This document shows, piece by piece, positions 29,621 through 38,286 of a stretch of DNA of 64,000 nt. A program made the translations under genes and the position numbers. Each line of letters starts with the position of its first letter. Within the stretch, counting starts at the first letter, position 1. The notes beneath the pieces are model-generated. The model made no database searches and was not told the DNA's origin. It saw only the letters and a list, made by a program, of their open reading frames with translations. The DNA lies in the NCBI GenBank assembly GCA_017991315.1, contig JAGOQS010000002.1, positions 248,001 to 312,000 of the forward strand, read 5' to 3'. This DNA comes from Ferrovibrio sp. (GTDB taxonomy: Bacteria; Pseudomonadota; Alphaproteobacteria; Ferrovibrionales; Ferrovibrionaceae).

Positions 29621-31027
29621 TTATCGAACAATAGGCAAACGTATGATGAATATAGAGCCTTTCCCGACCTCAGACTCAATGACAAGCCTGCCACGATGAC
29701 GGCTGATGATGTGCTTCACGATGGCTAGCCCGAGGCCGGTGCCGCCGAGTTCCCGGCTGCGGGCCGAGTCGACTCGATAGAAGCGCTCCGTGAGGCGGGG
29801 CAGATGCTGTTTCGGGATGCCCTCGCCCTCGTCTTCCACCGCCACTTCCAGGCCCAGTTCGTCGTGGCGACGCAGGCTGACAGTGACATGGCTGCCTGGC
29901 CGGCCATATTTCACCGCGTTGTCGATCAGGTTCTGGAACACCTGCGCCAGTTCATCGCGGGCGCCCAGCGCCGGCGGCACGGCATCGTCGAGTTCCAGCT
30001 TGATGGTGACACCCTTGGCTTCCGCCTGCGGCTGCAATCCCTCGGCCAGGTCGCGCAGCAGCGGCTGCAACGCCACCGCGTCGCGCGGCCGGTCATGCTC
30101 ACGCATCTCGATCTGCGACAGTGACAACAGATCGTTGATCAGCCGCGCCATGCGTGCCGCCTGATCGCGCATGATGCCGAGGAAGCGCAACCGTGCCGGC
30201 TCGTCGTCGCGCGCCGGTCCCAGCAGCGTCTCGATGAAACCGACCAGACTGGCGAGCGGGGTGCGCAATTCATGGCTGGCATTGGCGACGAAATCCGCCC
30301 GCATGCGCTCGGCCTTCTGCAGCGCCGTGATGTCATGCAGCGCCAGCACGGCGGCCATTTCCGGCCGCGCGCCTTCGCCCGAGGGCAAGGCCGCGACGCG
30401 GAGCGAGAAGCTGCGGCCCTCCGCCGTCGGCAGCGAGAAATCCGCCGCCACCAGCGCCGCCTGCCCGGCCAGCACGCCATCGGCGGCATCCAGCACGGAA
30501 GGATGGCGCAAGGCCAGCGACAGGTCATGGCCGACGATCTCGTTGCCGAATAGCGTGCGGGCGGCATGGTTGGCGCGGATCACGCGGCGGCCGGGATCCA
30601 GCACCAGCAGCGGATCGGGCAGCGCATTGAGGATGGCATCGGCGGTGGTCGACTGCACCGCCACTTGGCCCTGCTCGTTCAGCAGATGCCGGCGCAGGCG
30701 CTCCACGGTGGCATCCAGTTCGCCCAGCATGGTCCAGGCATCCCAGCTCGACGGCGTGCGCGGTTCATCGCCCAGGATGCCTTCGGCGCGGTCCAGGGCG
30801 CGGCGCACGGTGCGCGAATGCCACCAGGAAAACGCCATGTAGAGCAGCAAGGCCGGCAGGCCGATCAGCACGGCTTCGCGGGCGCTCAAGGCATGGCGCA
30901 TCACCGCCACCGCCAGCACCACCAGCAGCGGCAGGCAGAGCAAGGCCGAGAGCCCGAGCCAGCGCGTCACCGGCAGACGGTTGCCCGGCTGCCGCCCCTG
31001 CGGCGACGCTGCGCCGCCGTCGCTCAT
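29621..31027 (-). CDS. phoR: phosphate regulon sensor histidine kinase PhoR
   Basis: A 468-residue membrane kinase. Two adjacent helices (about 24-45 and 50-68) leave no periplasmic sensor domain. A PAS domain follows at about 125-230 (ILNALPDPLLVLDPGRRVIRANH). The H-box is NASHELRTPLASLVGF (about 247), with N-box NLIDNAVKYG and G-boxes DEGEGIPKQH and GGTGLGLAIVKH in the ATPase domain. It phosphorylates PhoB when Pst and PhoU signal phosphate shortage. It is upstream of pstS and separate from phoB. Its start overlaps the end of the preceding amidohydrolase gene by 4 bases. Confidence 0.94.
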   Translation of the reverse strand: MSDGGAASPQGRQPGNRLPVTRWLGLSALLCLPLLVVLAVAVMRHALSAREAVLIGLPALLLYMAFSWWHSRTVRRALDRAEGILGDEPRTPSSWDAWTMLGELDATVERLRRHLLNEQGQVAVQSTTADAILNALPDPLLVLDPGRRVIRANHAARTLFGNEIVGHDLSLALRHPSVLDAADGVLAGQAALVAADFSLPTAEGRSFSLRVAALPSGEGARPEMAAVLALHDITALQKAERMRADFVANASHELRTPLASLVGFIETLLGPARDDEPARLRFLGIMRDQAARMARLINDLLSLSQIEMREHDRPRDAVALQPLLRDLAEGLQPQAEAKGVTIKLELDDAVPPALGARDELAQVFQNLIDNAVKYGRPGSHVTVSLRRHDELGLEVAVEDEGEGIPKQHLPRLTERFYRVDSARSRELGGTGLGLAIVKHIISRHRGRLVIESEVGKGSIFIIRLPIVR

Positions 31028-31827
31028 GCTGGCCGCCAGGCGAGCAAGGCCTGCACCAGGCCGCGCAGCAGCTTGATCAAGGCGGCGGCGCGGGCCGGAT
31101 CGTAGGGATTGGGCCGCGCCTCATCGAGATAGCTGATCTCCGCCAGTTCCAATTGCAGCGCATGCACGCCGCTTTGCGGCTGGCCGAAATGCCGCGTGAT
31201 GAAACCGCCCTTGAAGCGGCCGTTATGCACATGGCTGAAAGCCGCATCGCGCTGCAAGGCGCGATACGCGGCATCGGCCAGATCCGGCGCGCAACTGCGG
31301 CCTTCATTGGTGCCGAGATTGAGATCCGGCAGCCGGCCTTCGAAGAAACGCGGCACCACGCTGGGAATGCTGTGCGCATCGAGCAGCACGGCATAGCCAT
31401 GCCGCGCCTTGATCGCCGCCAGTTCCGCTGTCAGGCGGTCATGATAAGGCTGCCAGTAGAGCCGGCGCCGTTCCGCCATCTCAGGCGTCGATACCGTGCT
31501 GCCATCGAGATAGATCGCTTCATTGCCGAAAGTGCGGCTGGGGCAGAGTTCGGTATTGTCGGCACCGGGATAGAGCGGCTTGCCTTCCGGATCGCGGTTG
31601 AGATCGACGACATAGCGCGACTGCGTCGCCGCCATCAGGCCGGCGCCGAGCGCCGGCGCGAAATCGTAAAGCTTCTCCACATGCCAGTCGGTATCGGGCA
31701 GCGCCAGCGCCGCCGGCGTCAGCCGCGCCCGCAGGGCATCGGGTAGGCCGGTGCCGCAATGGGGCACGTTGATCAGCAGCGGTGTGCTGCCGGGCGTGAG
31801 GCTATAGAGCGGCGCTATCTCAGACAT
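31024..31827 (-). CDS. N-formylglutamate amidohydrolase family protein
   Basis: A 267-residue member of the FGase (HutG-type) zinc amidohydrolase family. Diagnostic segments are LLINVPHCGTGLP at the N-terminus, YVVDLNRDPEGKPLYPG, and VLLDAHSIPSVVPRFFEG with the metal-binding His. N-formylglutamate deformylase completes one histidine degradation route, giving glutamate and formate. No other hut gene is nearby. The gene ends inside the start of phoR (4-base overlap), so it is the first gene of that transcript, an unexpected pairing. The start at 31827 was chosen because family similarity begins there; the ribosome-binding site is weak. Confidence 0.87.
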   Translation of the reverse strand: MSEIAPLYSLTPGSTPLLINVPHCGTGLPDALRARLTPAALALPDTDWHVEKLYDFAPALGAGLMAATQSRYVVDLNRDPEGKPLYPGADNTELCPSRTFGNEAIYLDGSTVSTPEMAERRRLYWQPYHDRLTAELAAIKARHGYAVLLDAHSIPSVVPRFFEGRLPDLNLGTNEGRSCAPDLADAAYRALQRDAAFSHVHNGRFKGGFITRHFGQPQSGVHALQLELAEISYLDEARPNPYDPARAAALIKLLRGLVQALLAWRPA

Positions 31828-31916
31828 AGTGTGTTGGGGGCATGACGAGTCAGGTTCCTCAAAGCTCTTTCCTAACAAAGCGCCATGACAGCGCCAAGGC
31901 CAAGATATAAAACCAC

Positions 31917-31948
31917 GATAAACTTATAACCGACTGATAAACTTATAA
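31917..31948. promoter_or_regulatory. direct repeat upstream of the first terC gene
   Basis: GATAAACTTATAA occurs twice, at 31917-31929 and 31936-31948, a period of 19 bases, in an AT-rich stretch about 90 bases before the first TerC-family gene. It could be a tandem operator. GTTTATC, the reverse complement of its core, also occurs at 32871-32877 in front of the second terC gene. Confidence 0.45.
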
Positions 31949-32034
31949 AATATCAATAAACCGGGTTTTTATCGCAAAGTTACCTGCCTATTGTGCGCAC
32001 CGTTTCCACCACAACGCATTTGGAACGGTCGCTT

Positions 32035-32706
32035 ATGGATCTTTCGCTTTTCGGCTTCTCGCTCTCCGGCGCCGAACTCGGCGCCTTCTTCGAAGTCGTC
32101 ATGATCAATATCGTGCTGTCGGGCGACAATGCCATTGTCATCGCCCTGGCGGTAAGCGGCCTGCCGGAAGAACAGCGCAACAAGGGCATCTTCTGGGGCA
32201 TCATCGGCGCCACCGTGCTGCGCCTTATGTTCACCGCGGTGGCGGTGCAACTCATGGCCGTGATCGGCCTGATCCTGATCGGCGGCCTGGCGCTGTTCTG
32301 GGTGGCCTGGAAAATGGGCGTCGAACTGCGCGAGCAGGACGAGGAAGAAGACGACCCCACGCATCCGCACCACGAGCAGAAGACCATACGCCAGGCGATC
32401 ATGCAGATTGTGATTGCCGACGTCTCGATGTCGCTGGACAACGTGCTGGCGGTGGCCGGCGCGGCGCGCCAGCATCCCTACATCCTGACCTTCGGCCTGG
32501 TGCTTTCCATCGCGCTGACGGCGATAGCCTCCAACCTGATCGCCCGCCTGCTCGACCGCTACCGCTTCCTTGGCTATATCGGCGTCGCCATCATCTGCTA
32601 CGTGGCCTTTGAAATGGTGTGGGATGGCGGCATCCAGGTGCTGGCTGCCACGCATCTGGATGAAACCCTGCATATCACCCTGCCCCAGGGCCACCAGAGC
32701 AACTGA
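32035..32706 (+). CDS. TerC/YjbE-family membrane protein (first copy)
   Basis: A 223-residue integral membrane protein with about seven helices. The two family repeats each carry an Asp-Asn motif: VLSGDNAIVIALA (about 25) and VSMSLDNVLAVAGAA (about 130), probably lining a metal path. A charged cytoplasmic loop lies between (EQDEEEDDPTHPHHEQK), rich in acidic residues and His. TerC proteins are linked to manganese or other divalent metal export, some to metallation of secreted proteins. GGAACGG precedes the ATG at 32035. A close paralogue follows after a terminator. Confidence 0.88.
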   Translation: MDLSLFGFSLSGAELGAFFEVVMINIVLSGDNAIVIALAVSGLPEEQRNKGIFWGIIGATVLRLMFTAVAVQLMAVIGLILIGGLALFWVAWKMGVELREQDEEEDDPTHPHHEQKTIRQAIMQIVIADVSMSLDNVLAVAGAARQHPYILTFGLVLSIALTAIASNLIARLLDRYRFLGYIGVAIICYVAFEMVWDGGIQVLAATHLDETLHITLPQGHQSN

Positions 32707-32749
32707 CCCACCTGCCCCGGCCTGGGGCCAGTCCAGGCCCGGCAAAATC

Positions 32750-32786
32750 CGCCCCGGCCCGAATCCTTCGGCCGGGGCGTATTTTT
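32750..32786 (+). terminator. intrinsic terminator after first terC gene
   Basis: Perfect 10-bp arms CGCCCCGGCC (32750-32759) and GGCCGGGGCG (32770-32779) are followed by TATTTTTG. It separates the two terC genes into independent transcripts. Confidence 0.85.
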
Positions 32787-32900
32787 GTGCATTGCGGGAT
32801 ATTTCCGGGGCAGCAGCAGCCCGCTCCATCCGGGAAATGTTGTTTATGGGGGCTTAATTATATATACCCCGTTTATCGTGATTTAAGGGCAAAGCACATC

Positions 32901-33542
32901 ATGGAATTCACTCTCTTTGGCATGCATGTCGGGCCGTCGGAAATCTCGGCCTTCCTGCAGGTAATCCTGATCGACGTGATCCTGTCCGGCGACAATGCCA
33001 TCGTCATCGGCATGGCCGTGGCCGGCCTGCCGAAGGAACAGCGCGGCAAGATCATCGTTTACGGCATTCTCGCCGCCACCCTGCTCCGTATCATGTTCGC
33101 CGCCGTGGCGGTGCAGCTCCTTACTGTGATCGGCCTGATGCTGGCCGGCGGCCTGCTGCTCGCCTGGGTGAGCTGGAAGATGTGGCGCGAATTGCGCCTG
33201 CATGCCAAGGGCGCCGAAAGCGAGATCGACGACGCCAACACCAAGCCGGCGCCGAAAACCCGCCGCGAAGCGATCATGCAGATCGTCATGGCCGACGTGT
33301 CGATGTCGCTGGATAACGTGCTGGCGGTGGCTGGTGCGGCGCGCGAGCATCCCTACATCCTCGGCTTCGGCCTGGTGCTCTCCATCGCCCTGATGGCGGT
33401 GGCCTCCAAGCTGATCGCCCGTCTGCTCGACCGCTACCACTGGATTGCCTATATCGGCCTGCTGATCATCGTCTATGTCGCCCTGCGCATGATCTACGAT
33501 GGCGGCATCCAGGTATACGACGCCGTCGCGGCGATGAAGTAA
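32901..33542 (+). CDS. TerC/YjbE-family membrane protein (second copy)
   Basis: A 213-residue paralogue of the preceding TerC protein with the same layout: VILSGDNAIVIGMAVAG in the first repeat and VSMSLDNVLAVAGAA in the second. The cytoplasmic loop differs: KGAESEIDDANTKPAPKTRR in place of the acidic His-rich loop. It is likely a divalent metal transporter as well. The start at 32901 (MEFTLFGMH) fits the family; the frame is open upstream but non-homologous. A terminator before it and AT-rich promoter-like sequence (TTAATTATATATA) indicate its own promoter. Confidence 0.88.
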   Translation: MEFTLFGMHVGPSEISAFLQVILIDVILSGDNAIVIGMAVAGLPKEQRGKIIVYGILAATLLRIMFAAVAVQLLTVIGLMLAGGLLLAWVSWKMWRELRLHAKGAESEIDDANTKPAPKTRREAIMQIVMADVSMSLDNVLAVAGAAREHPYILGFGLVLSIALMAVASKLIARLLDRYHWIAYIGLLIIVYVALRMIYDGGIQVYDAVAAMK

Positions 33543-33632
33543 CCGAACACCAGCCCCGCTTTGGGCCACGCTGGACTATCGCCCCACCGGCGCTATAACC
33601 GGTGGGGTGATGGTTCGCCCCAGGAGACACCC

Positions 33633-34094
33633 ATGCGCCGCGCGCAATCTGGATTAAGCCGCCGGCAAGCCGTGGCCACCCTTGGCCTGGGCGGCCTTGC
33701 CGTCAGCCTGCTGCCGCGCGATGCCACGGCAGCGGTGGAAGATGCCCGCCGCCTGCTCGGCAGCCTGATCAAGACCCAGCCCAAGCCCGGCAAGGTTTCG
33801 ATCAAGACCAACGACATCGCCGAGAATGGCAACACTGTGCCGGTGACGGTGAGCGTCGAAAGCCCGATGACGGCGGCCGACCATGTGCGCGCCATCCATG
33901 TCATCTCGGACGGCAACCCGGCGCCCGGCGTCGCCAGCTTCCACCTCACGCCGGCCTCCGGCAAGGCCGAGGTGTATTTCCGCATGCGCATGGCGCAGAC
34001 GCAGAACCTCATCGCGGTGGCGGAACTGAACGATGGCTCGGCCTGGATCGTGTCGCGCGAGGTGCGCGTCACCATCGGCGGCTGCGCCAGCTAG
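33633..34094 (+). CDS. soxY: thiosulfate oxidation carrier protein SoxY
   Basis: A 153-residue protein with an N-terminal twin-arginine signal (LSRRQAVATLGLGGLAVSLL) and a C-terminus VTIGGCAS. The GGC sulfur-carrier Cys of SoxY is present, followed by Ala-Ser rather than the usual Gly-Gly. SoxY, bound to SoxZ, carries sulfur intermediates of thiosulfate oxidation in the periplasm on this Cys. CAGGAGAC precedes the ATG at 33633. Only soxZ follows; soxXA, soxB and soxCD are absent from the window. Confidence 0.9.
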   Translation: MRRAQSGLSRRQAVATLGLGGLAVSLLPRDATAAVEDARRLLGSLIKTQPKPGKVSIKTNDIAENGNTVPVTVSVESPMTAADHVRAIHVISDGNPAPGVASFHLTPASGKAEVYFRMRMAQTQNLIAVAELNDGSAWIVSREVRVTIGGCAS

Positions 34095-34103
34095 GGAACG
34101 GTC

Positions 34104-34433
34104 ATGAGCCTGGATGTCAAACCCCGCGTCCGCGTGCCGCAAACGGCCAAGAAGGACGACGTGGTGGAGATCAAGACGCTGCTGTCGCATCCGATGGAAT
34201 CCGGCCAGCGCCGCGATGCCGGCGGCCAGCTTGTGCCGCGCAAGATCATCAACAGCTTCGTCTGCCGTTATAATGGCAAGACCGTGTTCGAAGCCAAGTT
34301 CGAACCCGCCATCGCCGCCAATCCGGCGCTGAACTTCTTCGTCAAATGCACGGAGTCCGGCAAGCTGGATTTCGCCTGGACCGACGACGACGGCAATCTC
34401 TACACCACCACCCAGGCAATCACCGTCACCTGA
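34104..34433 (+). CDS. soxZ: thiosulfate oxidation carrier complex protein SoxZ
   Basis: A 109-residue protein matching SoxZ: PRVRVPQTAKKDDVVEIKTL, then SHPMESGQRRD, INSFVCRYNGKTVF and FVKCTESGKLDFAWTDDDG. It has no signal peptide, as expected, since SoxZ is carried across the membrane with SoxY by the Tat system. It lies 9 bases after soxY. The pair forms the SoxYZ carrier. Confidence 0.93.
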   Translation: MSLDVKPRVRVPQTAKKDDVVEIKTLLSHPMESGQRRDAGGQLVPRKIINSFVCRYNGKTVFEAKFEPAIAANPALNFFVKCTESGKLDFAWTDDDGNLYTTTQAITVT

Positions 34434-34457
34434 GGCTGGGGGCTCCCGCCACGTCTT

Positions 34458-34528
34458 GGTCGGCGCAGGCCGACCATCCACGCGTTCCTTTTTATCTACG
34501 GTCAATCAAACAAAAAACACGTGGATGG
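34458..34528. terminator. terminator structures between convergent soxZ and response-regulator genes
   Basis: GGTCGGC-GCAG-GCCGACC (34458-34475) is followed by a short U-rich run about 12 bases later. A wider inverted repeat CCATCCACG/CGTGGATGG pairs 34474-34482 with 34520-34528. It probably terminates transcripts from both sides. Confidence 0.6.
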
Positions 34529-34591
34529 CACGCCTCCGCGTACCATGACGACTTTTGCCGTGAGGGCCGGCGCGCATTATGCAGCCAAAAG

Positions 34592-35584
34592 CTAGCCGCG
34601 CGAGGAAAGCGCTGCGGCATTGGCGGTGCGCGCCGCCTGCCGGGTGCGGAAACGCTCGACGGCACTGGCCACTTCCTGCGCCAGCACACTCGCCTGCTTG
34701 TCCGGATTGAAGAAAGCCAGCACCGCTTCCGCCAGGGTCTGCAGCAGATCGAGCTGCTTGCTGTTCTCGGGCTGGGCAGTCGCCTGGCTGGAGGCGATCT
34801 GCCGCGCGGTGCTGAGCAGCGGATCGCACAGCTTGGCGACATGGGTAAGTTCGGTATCGAGCACGCGGCGGCCGATATCCTGCGTCGACTCGATCAGGTC
34901 GCCGAGCAGCGCGCGAACGCCATCATCCACCTTGCCCTGGCGATAGGCCGGCACCACCTGCTGTGCCACGAAAGCGATGCGAAAAGCCGATTGCCGCAGG
35001 CGCAATGTCTGCACCTGGGCCTGCGCCGCGGCGAAAGCCTGCTGCGCCGCCTGGGCATCAATCTCCTCGCCATGCAGCTTGGCGCGCAGCGGGTTTGGCA
35101 CGGTGATCAGCGGAATGATGCTACTGCCGCGATCCACCGCCTTGCGCCGGTCCGGCCCGATATAATCGGCAGTGACGACGAATGGCTTGCGCGCATTGGC
35201 AATCACTTCGATACGCTCGATCAGCGTGCGGGTGTTGAGCGGTTTCACCAGCACATCATCGGCACCGGAATCGGCGATGCGGCGCACCAGTGCCTGCTCT
35301 GCCTCCCAGGTGGTGAAGATCACCGGCAGGAATGGATTGCTGCCGACCAGGCCATGACGCAGGGCGCGGATCGTGGCGCAGGCATCGCCACCCGGCAGCG
35401 TCACATCCATCAGGATGATGTCGGGCCGCGCCACGGCGAGCAGGTCGGTGAAGCCGTTGAGCGAGTCGAATTCACGCTGCTGCGTGAAGCCAGCCCCGCT
35501 CAGGGCTTGCTTGTAAAGATGCCGCATGCCGGTATTGGCGTCGCCATACAGAATGCGGACGTCCTTGCGGTACTCCGGGTTCAT
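34592..35584 (-). CDS. response regulator with uncharacterised C-terminal region
   Basis: A 330-residue protein. Residues about 8-125 form a receiver domain: VRILYGDANTGMRHLYKQAL, phospho-acceptor Asp in DIILMDVTLPGGD, and conserved Lys in DDVLVKPLNTRTL. After a linker with ADYIGPDRRKAVDRG, a motif I associate with alphaproteobacterial receiver proteins, residues about 170-330 are mostly helical with no DNA-binding, kinase or GGDEF motif. Output is therefore unknown, perhaps protein-protein contact. It has no partner kinase nearby. The start at 35584 (MNPEYRKD) begins just before the receiver domain. Confidence 0.8.
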   Translation of the reverse strand: MNPEYRKDVRILYGDANTGMRHLYKQALSGAGFTQQREFDSLNGFTDLLAVARPDIILMDVTLPGGDACATIRALRHGLVGSNPFLPVIFTTWEAEQALVRRIADSGADDVLVKPLNTRTLIERIEVIANARKPFVVTADYIGPDRRKAVDRGSSIIPLITVPNPLRAKLHGEEIDAQAAQQAFAAAQAQVQTLRLRQSAFRIAFVAQQVVPAYRQGKVDDGVRALLGDLIESTQDIGRRVLDTELTHVAKLCDPLLSTARQIASSQATAQPENSKQLDLLQTLAEAVLAFFNPDKQASVLAQEVASAVERFRTRQAARTANAAALSSRG

Positions 35585-35686
35585 GGGGCGAACTCTAGCG
35601 TCCTCAATGCAGTGCAACAAGTAACCGGCGCGTGCGTTTGTGTCGCACAGCGTGTCATGCGTGTGTCACGCATCATCCCACAGGTT

Positions 35687-38221
35687 TTATTGACGCGGCT
35701 TTGCCCGGCTGGTTGGAACGGCGTTGGCGGGATCCTCGGGCCAAGGGTGCTTCGGGTATTGGCCGCGCATTTCCGCACGCACTGCTTTGTAACTTGATTG
35801 CCAGAAACCGGCGAGATCACTGGTTACCTGCAACGGACGCCGTGCCGGCGACAAAAGATGTAGCAGCAGTTTCATTCGGCCGCCGGCAATACTCGGCGTG
35901 TTTCGCTCGCCGAACATTTCCTGCAGCCGCACCGCAAGCACCGGCGTGTCGCCGTCGCTGTAATTGATCGGCAGATTATTGCCGGTCGGCACCCGCCAAT
36001 GCGTTGGCGCTTCGGCATCAAGCAGACGCGACTGCCTGAAATCGAGCAGGCTTTTCAGGATTGCATGCAAGTCCAGGCCCTGAAGCTGGCTCAGCTTGGT
36101 GAAGCCATCGAGATGCGGCCCCAGCCATTCAGGCAAGGTGGCGGCAAGACCGGCATCGCTGACATCGGGCCAGTCGGCGGCCTCGGGCAGCAGGCGGCGC
36201 AGCAGCAGCACGCGCGCCTGCCATTGCCGCAGGCCATCGCTCCAGGGCAACACGCCAAGGCCGGCCTTGGTGATGCCCTGCAGCAATGCCGCACGCACCG
36301 CCTCCTGATCGGGCTTGTCCAGCGCACGCTCCTTCAGCACCAGCGCACCAAGGCGGCGCTGGCGCACCGCGATCACTGCCTGTGCGCGGTCGTCCCAGGC
36401 AACACTTTCCCTGGTCTCGATGGCTTCGCCGAGTTCCGCCTCGATATCCGCCTCGCGCACCGGCGCGGCGAGGAAAACACGCGCATCGGCCTGGGCGCCA
36501 TCGAGTTCGGCAATCGCCAGCAGCGGTTCGCGGCAGAGCGGATCGAGTTCATCCAGCTTGGCGCCGCGTCCGCCGCTCATCACATAGGAGCCGGACTGGT
36601 TGCGCTGCTTCGCCACGCGATCGGGATAGGCGAAAGCCGCCAGCAGGCCAGTGGATTCCGCATCGGCATTGTTCGCTTTCGGCAGCTTCAAGCGCCGGCG
36701 CCAGTCATCGGCAAGCTGCTTCACCTGGCGCAGCGCGCTCTGCTCGACGCGCAGGCCATGCGGCGCGGCGCGGCGTTCCAGGCCCAGCACCATCTCGACA
36801 CGCCAGCGCAGATCGGCATCGCGCGGCCCGGCCCGCTCGGCGCGCGCGATGTCGCGTTCGGAGAGCAAAGCGGCCAGCGCGCAGGCTTCGTTGCCCAGCC
36901 CCTTGGCCTGGCCACGGATCACCATATGCGCCAGGCGTGGATGCAGCGGCAGCTCGGCCATGGCGCGGCCATGCGGCGTGATCGCATCATCCTGGTCCAG
37001 CGCGCCGAGATCATGCAGCAGGCGGCGGGCCTGCGTGAGTGTTGCCGGCGGCGGCGGATCGAGCCAGGGCAAGGCAGCGGCGTCGCGCGCGCCCCAGGCG
37101 GCGAGATCGAGCGCCAGCGGCGCCAGATCGGCCACGGCGATTTCCGGCGCGGTGAATTTCGCCAGGCCGCCATGGGCAGCTTCGGCCCAGAGCCGGTAGC
37201 AGACGCCCGGCGCGACGCGGCCGGCGCGACCCTGGCGCTGCTCGGCCGACGCCTGGCTGACGCGCACGGTTTCCAGCCCGCTCATGCCGCTGCGCGGCGA
37301 AAAGCGCGGCTGGCGCATGAAGCCGCCATCCACCACCACGCGCACGCCCTCGATGGTGAGGCTGCTTTCGGCAATCGACGTGGCAAGCACGATCTTACGC
37401 TGGCCAGCCGCGCTGGGCTGGATCGCCGCATCCTGCTGCGCGCTGCCAAGATCGCCATAGAGCGGCATCACGCTGGTGCCCGCCGGCAATCCCTTCTCTT
37501 CCAGATTGCTTTGCACGCGGCGGATTTCGGCAACGCCAGGCAGAAACACCAGCAGGTCGCCCGGCTCGTCATGCAATGCTTCGCGCACGCAATCGGCCAC
37601 CGCCTGATCCAGCCGGGCCATCGGCGCCATCGGCCGCCAGCGCGTCTCGACCGGAAAGCTGCGGCCCTCGCCGCTGATCACTGGCGCCGGCGTGTCGCCC
37701 TGGCCGAGCAATCGCGCGAAAGGCGCGGCATCCAGCGTCGCCGACATCGCCACCAGCTTGAGATCGGGGCGAAGTGCCGCGCGCGCCTCCAGGCACAGGG
37801 CCAGAGCCAGATCGGTTTCCAGGCCGCGTTCATGCACTTCGTCAAACAGCACGGCGGCAATGCCGCCCAGTTCCGGGTCCTGCTGCAAACGCCGCAGGAA
37901 AACACCGTCCGTATGCACTTCGACGCGGGTCTTCGGCCCGACCTGGGAATCCAGGCGCACGCGGTAGCCGACGGTTTCGCCCACCTTTTCGCCAAGCAGG
38001 CTGGCCATGCGCCGCGCCGCCATGCGCGCCGCCAGCCGGCGCGGTTCCAGGATGATGATCTTGCCTTGCCCCAGCCAGGGCTGATCGAGCAGGGCCAATG
38101 GTAACAGGGTAGTCTTGCCCGAGCCTGGCGGCGCCTGCACCACCAGGCTGTCTCCCGCCGCCAGGGCGGCTTCAATCTGCGGCACGATCGCCTGAATCGG
38201 CAGCGCATGGGAGAGTTGCAA
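35687..38221 (-). CDS. hrpB: ATP-dependent helicase HrpB
   Basis: An 844-residue DEAH-type RNA helicase, normal length for HrpB. Motif I is APPGSGKTTLLPLALL (about 27-42), motif II is VLFDEVHERGLETD (a DEVH box), motif III is MSATLDA, and motif VI is QRQGRAGRVAPG. The HrpB C-terminal domain is present at the end. Its substrate in most bacteria is unknown. No ATG precedes the family homology. A TTG at 38221 (then QLSHALPIQ) is the best start, since any ATG further up would overlap the divergent EamA gene. Confidence 0.93.
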   Translation of the reverse strand: MQLSHALPIQAIVPQIEAALAAGDSLVVQAPPGSGKTTLLPLALLDQPWLGQGKIIILEPRRLAARMAARRMASLLGEKVGETVGYRVRLDSQVGPKTRVEVHTDGVFLRRLQQDPELGGIAAVLFDEVHERGLETDLALALCLEARAALRPDLKLVAMSATLDAAPFARLLGQGDTPAPVISGEGRSFPVETRWRPMAPMARLDQAVADCVREALHDEPGDLLVFLPGVAEIRRVQSNLEEKGLPAGTSVMPLYGDLGSAQQDAAIQPSAAGQRKIVLATSIAESSLTIEGVRVVVDGGFMRQPRFSPRSGMSGLETVRVSQASAEQRQGRAGRVAPGVCYRLWAEAAHGGLAKFTAPEIAVADLAPLALDLAAWGARDAAALPWLDPPPPATLTQARRLLHDLGALDQDDAITPHGRAMAELPLHPRLAHMVIRGQAKGLGNEACALAALLSERDIARAERAGPRDADLRWRVEMVLGLERRAAPHGLRVEQSALRQVKQLADDWRRRLKLPKANNADAESTGLLAAFAYPDRVAKQRNQSGSYVMSGGRGAKLDELDPLCREPLLAIAELDGAQADARVFLAAPVREADIEAELGEAIETRESVAWDDRAQAVIAVRQRRLGALVLKERALDKPDQEAVRAALLQGITKAGLGVLPWSDGLRQWQARVLLLRRLLPEAADWPDVSDAGLAATLPEWLGPHLDGFTKLSQLQGLDLHAILKSLLDFRQSRLLDAEAPTHWRVPTGNNLPINYSDGDTPVLAVRLQEMFGERNTPSIAGGRMKLLLHLLSPARRPLQVTSDLAGFWQSSYKAVRAEMRGQYPKHPWPEDPANAVPTSRAKPRQ

Positions 38222-38286
38222 TTTTAGCAAGGCTCGTCTCGCGGCTTTTCTGGAAATTTTAACATAACACTGCCATACCAGGGGCC

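Noticed and set aside
31850-32034. yybP-ykoY manganese riboswitch upstream of the first terC gene
   Set aside because: TerC genes often have one, but the conserved paired core was not recognisable; the region is dominated by AT-rich direct repeats.
35999-38104. 701-codon plus-strand open frame opposite hrpB
   Set aside because: Antisense to a clear helicase gene with all motifs; no family match of its own.
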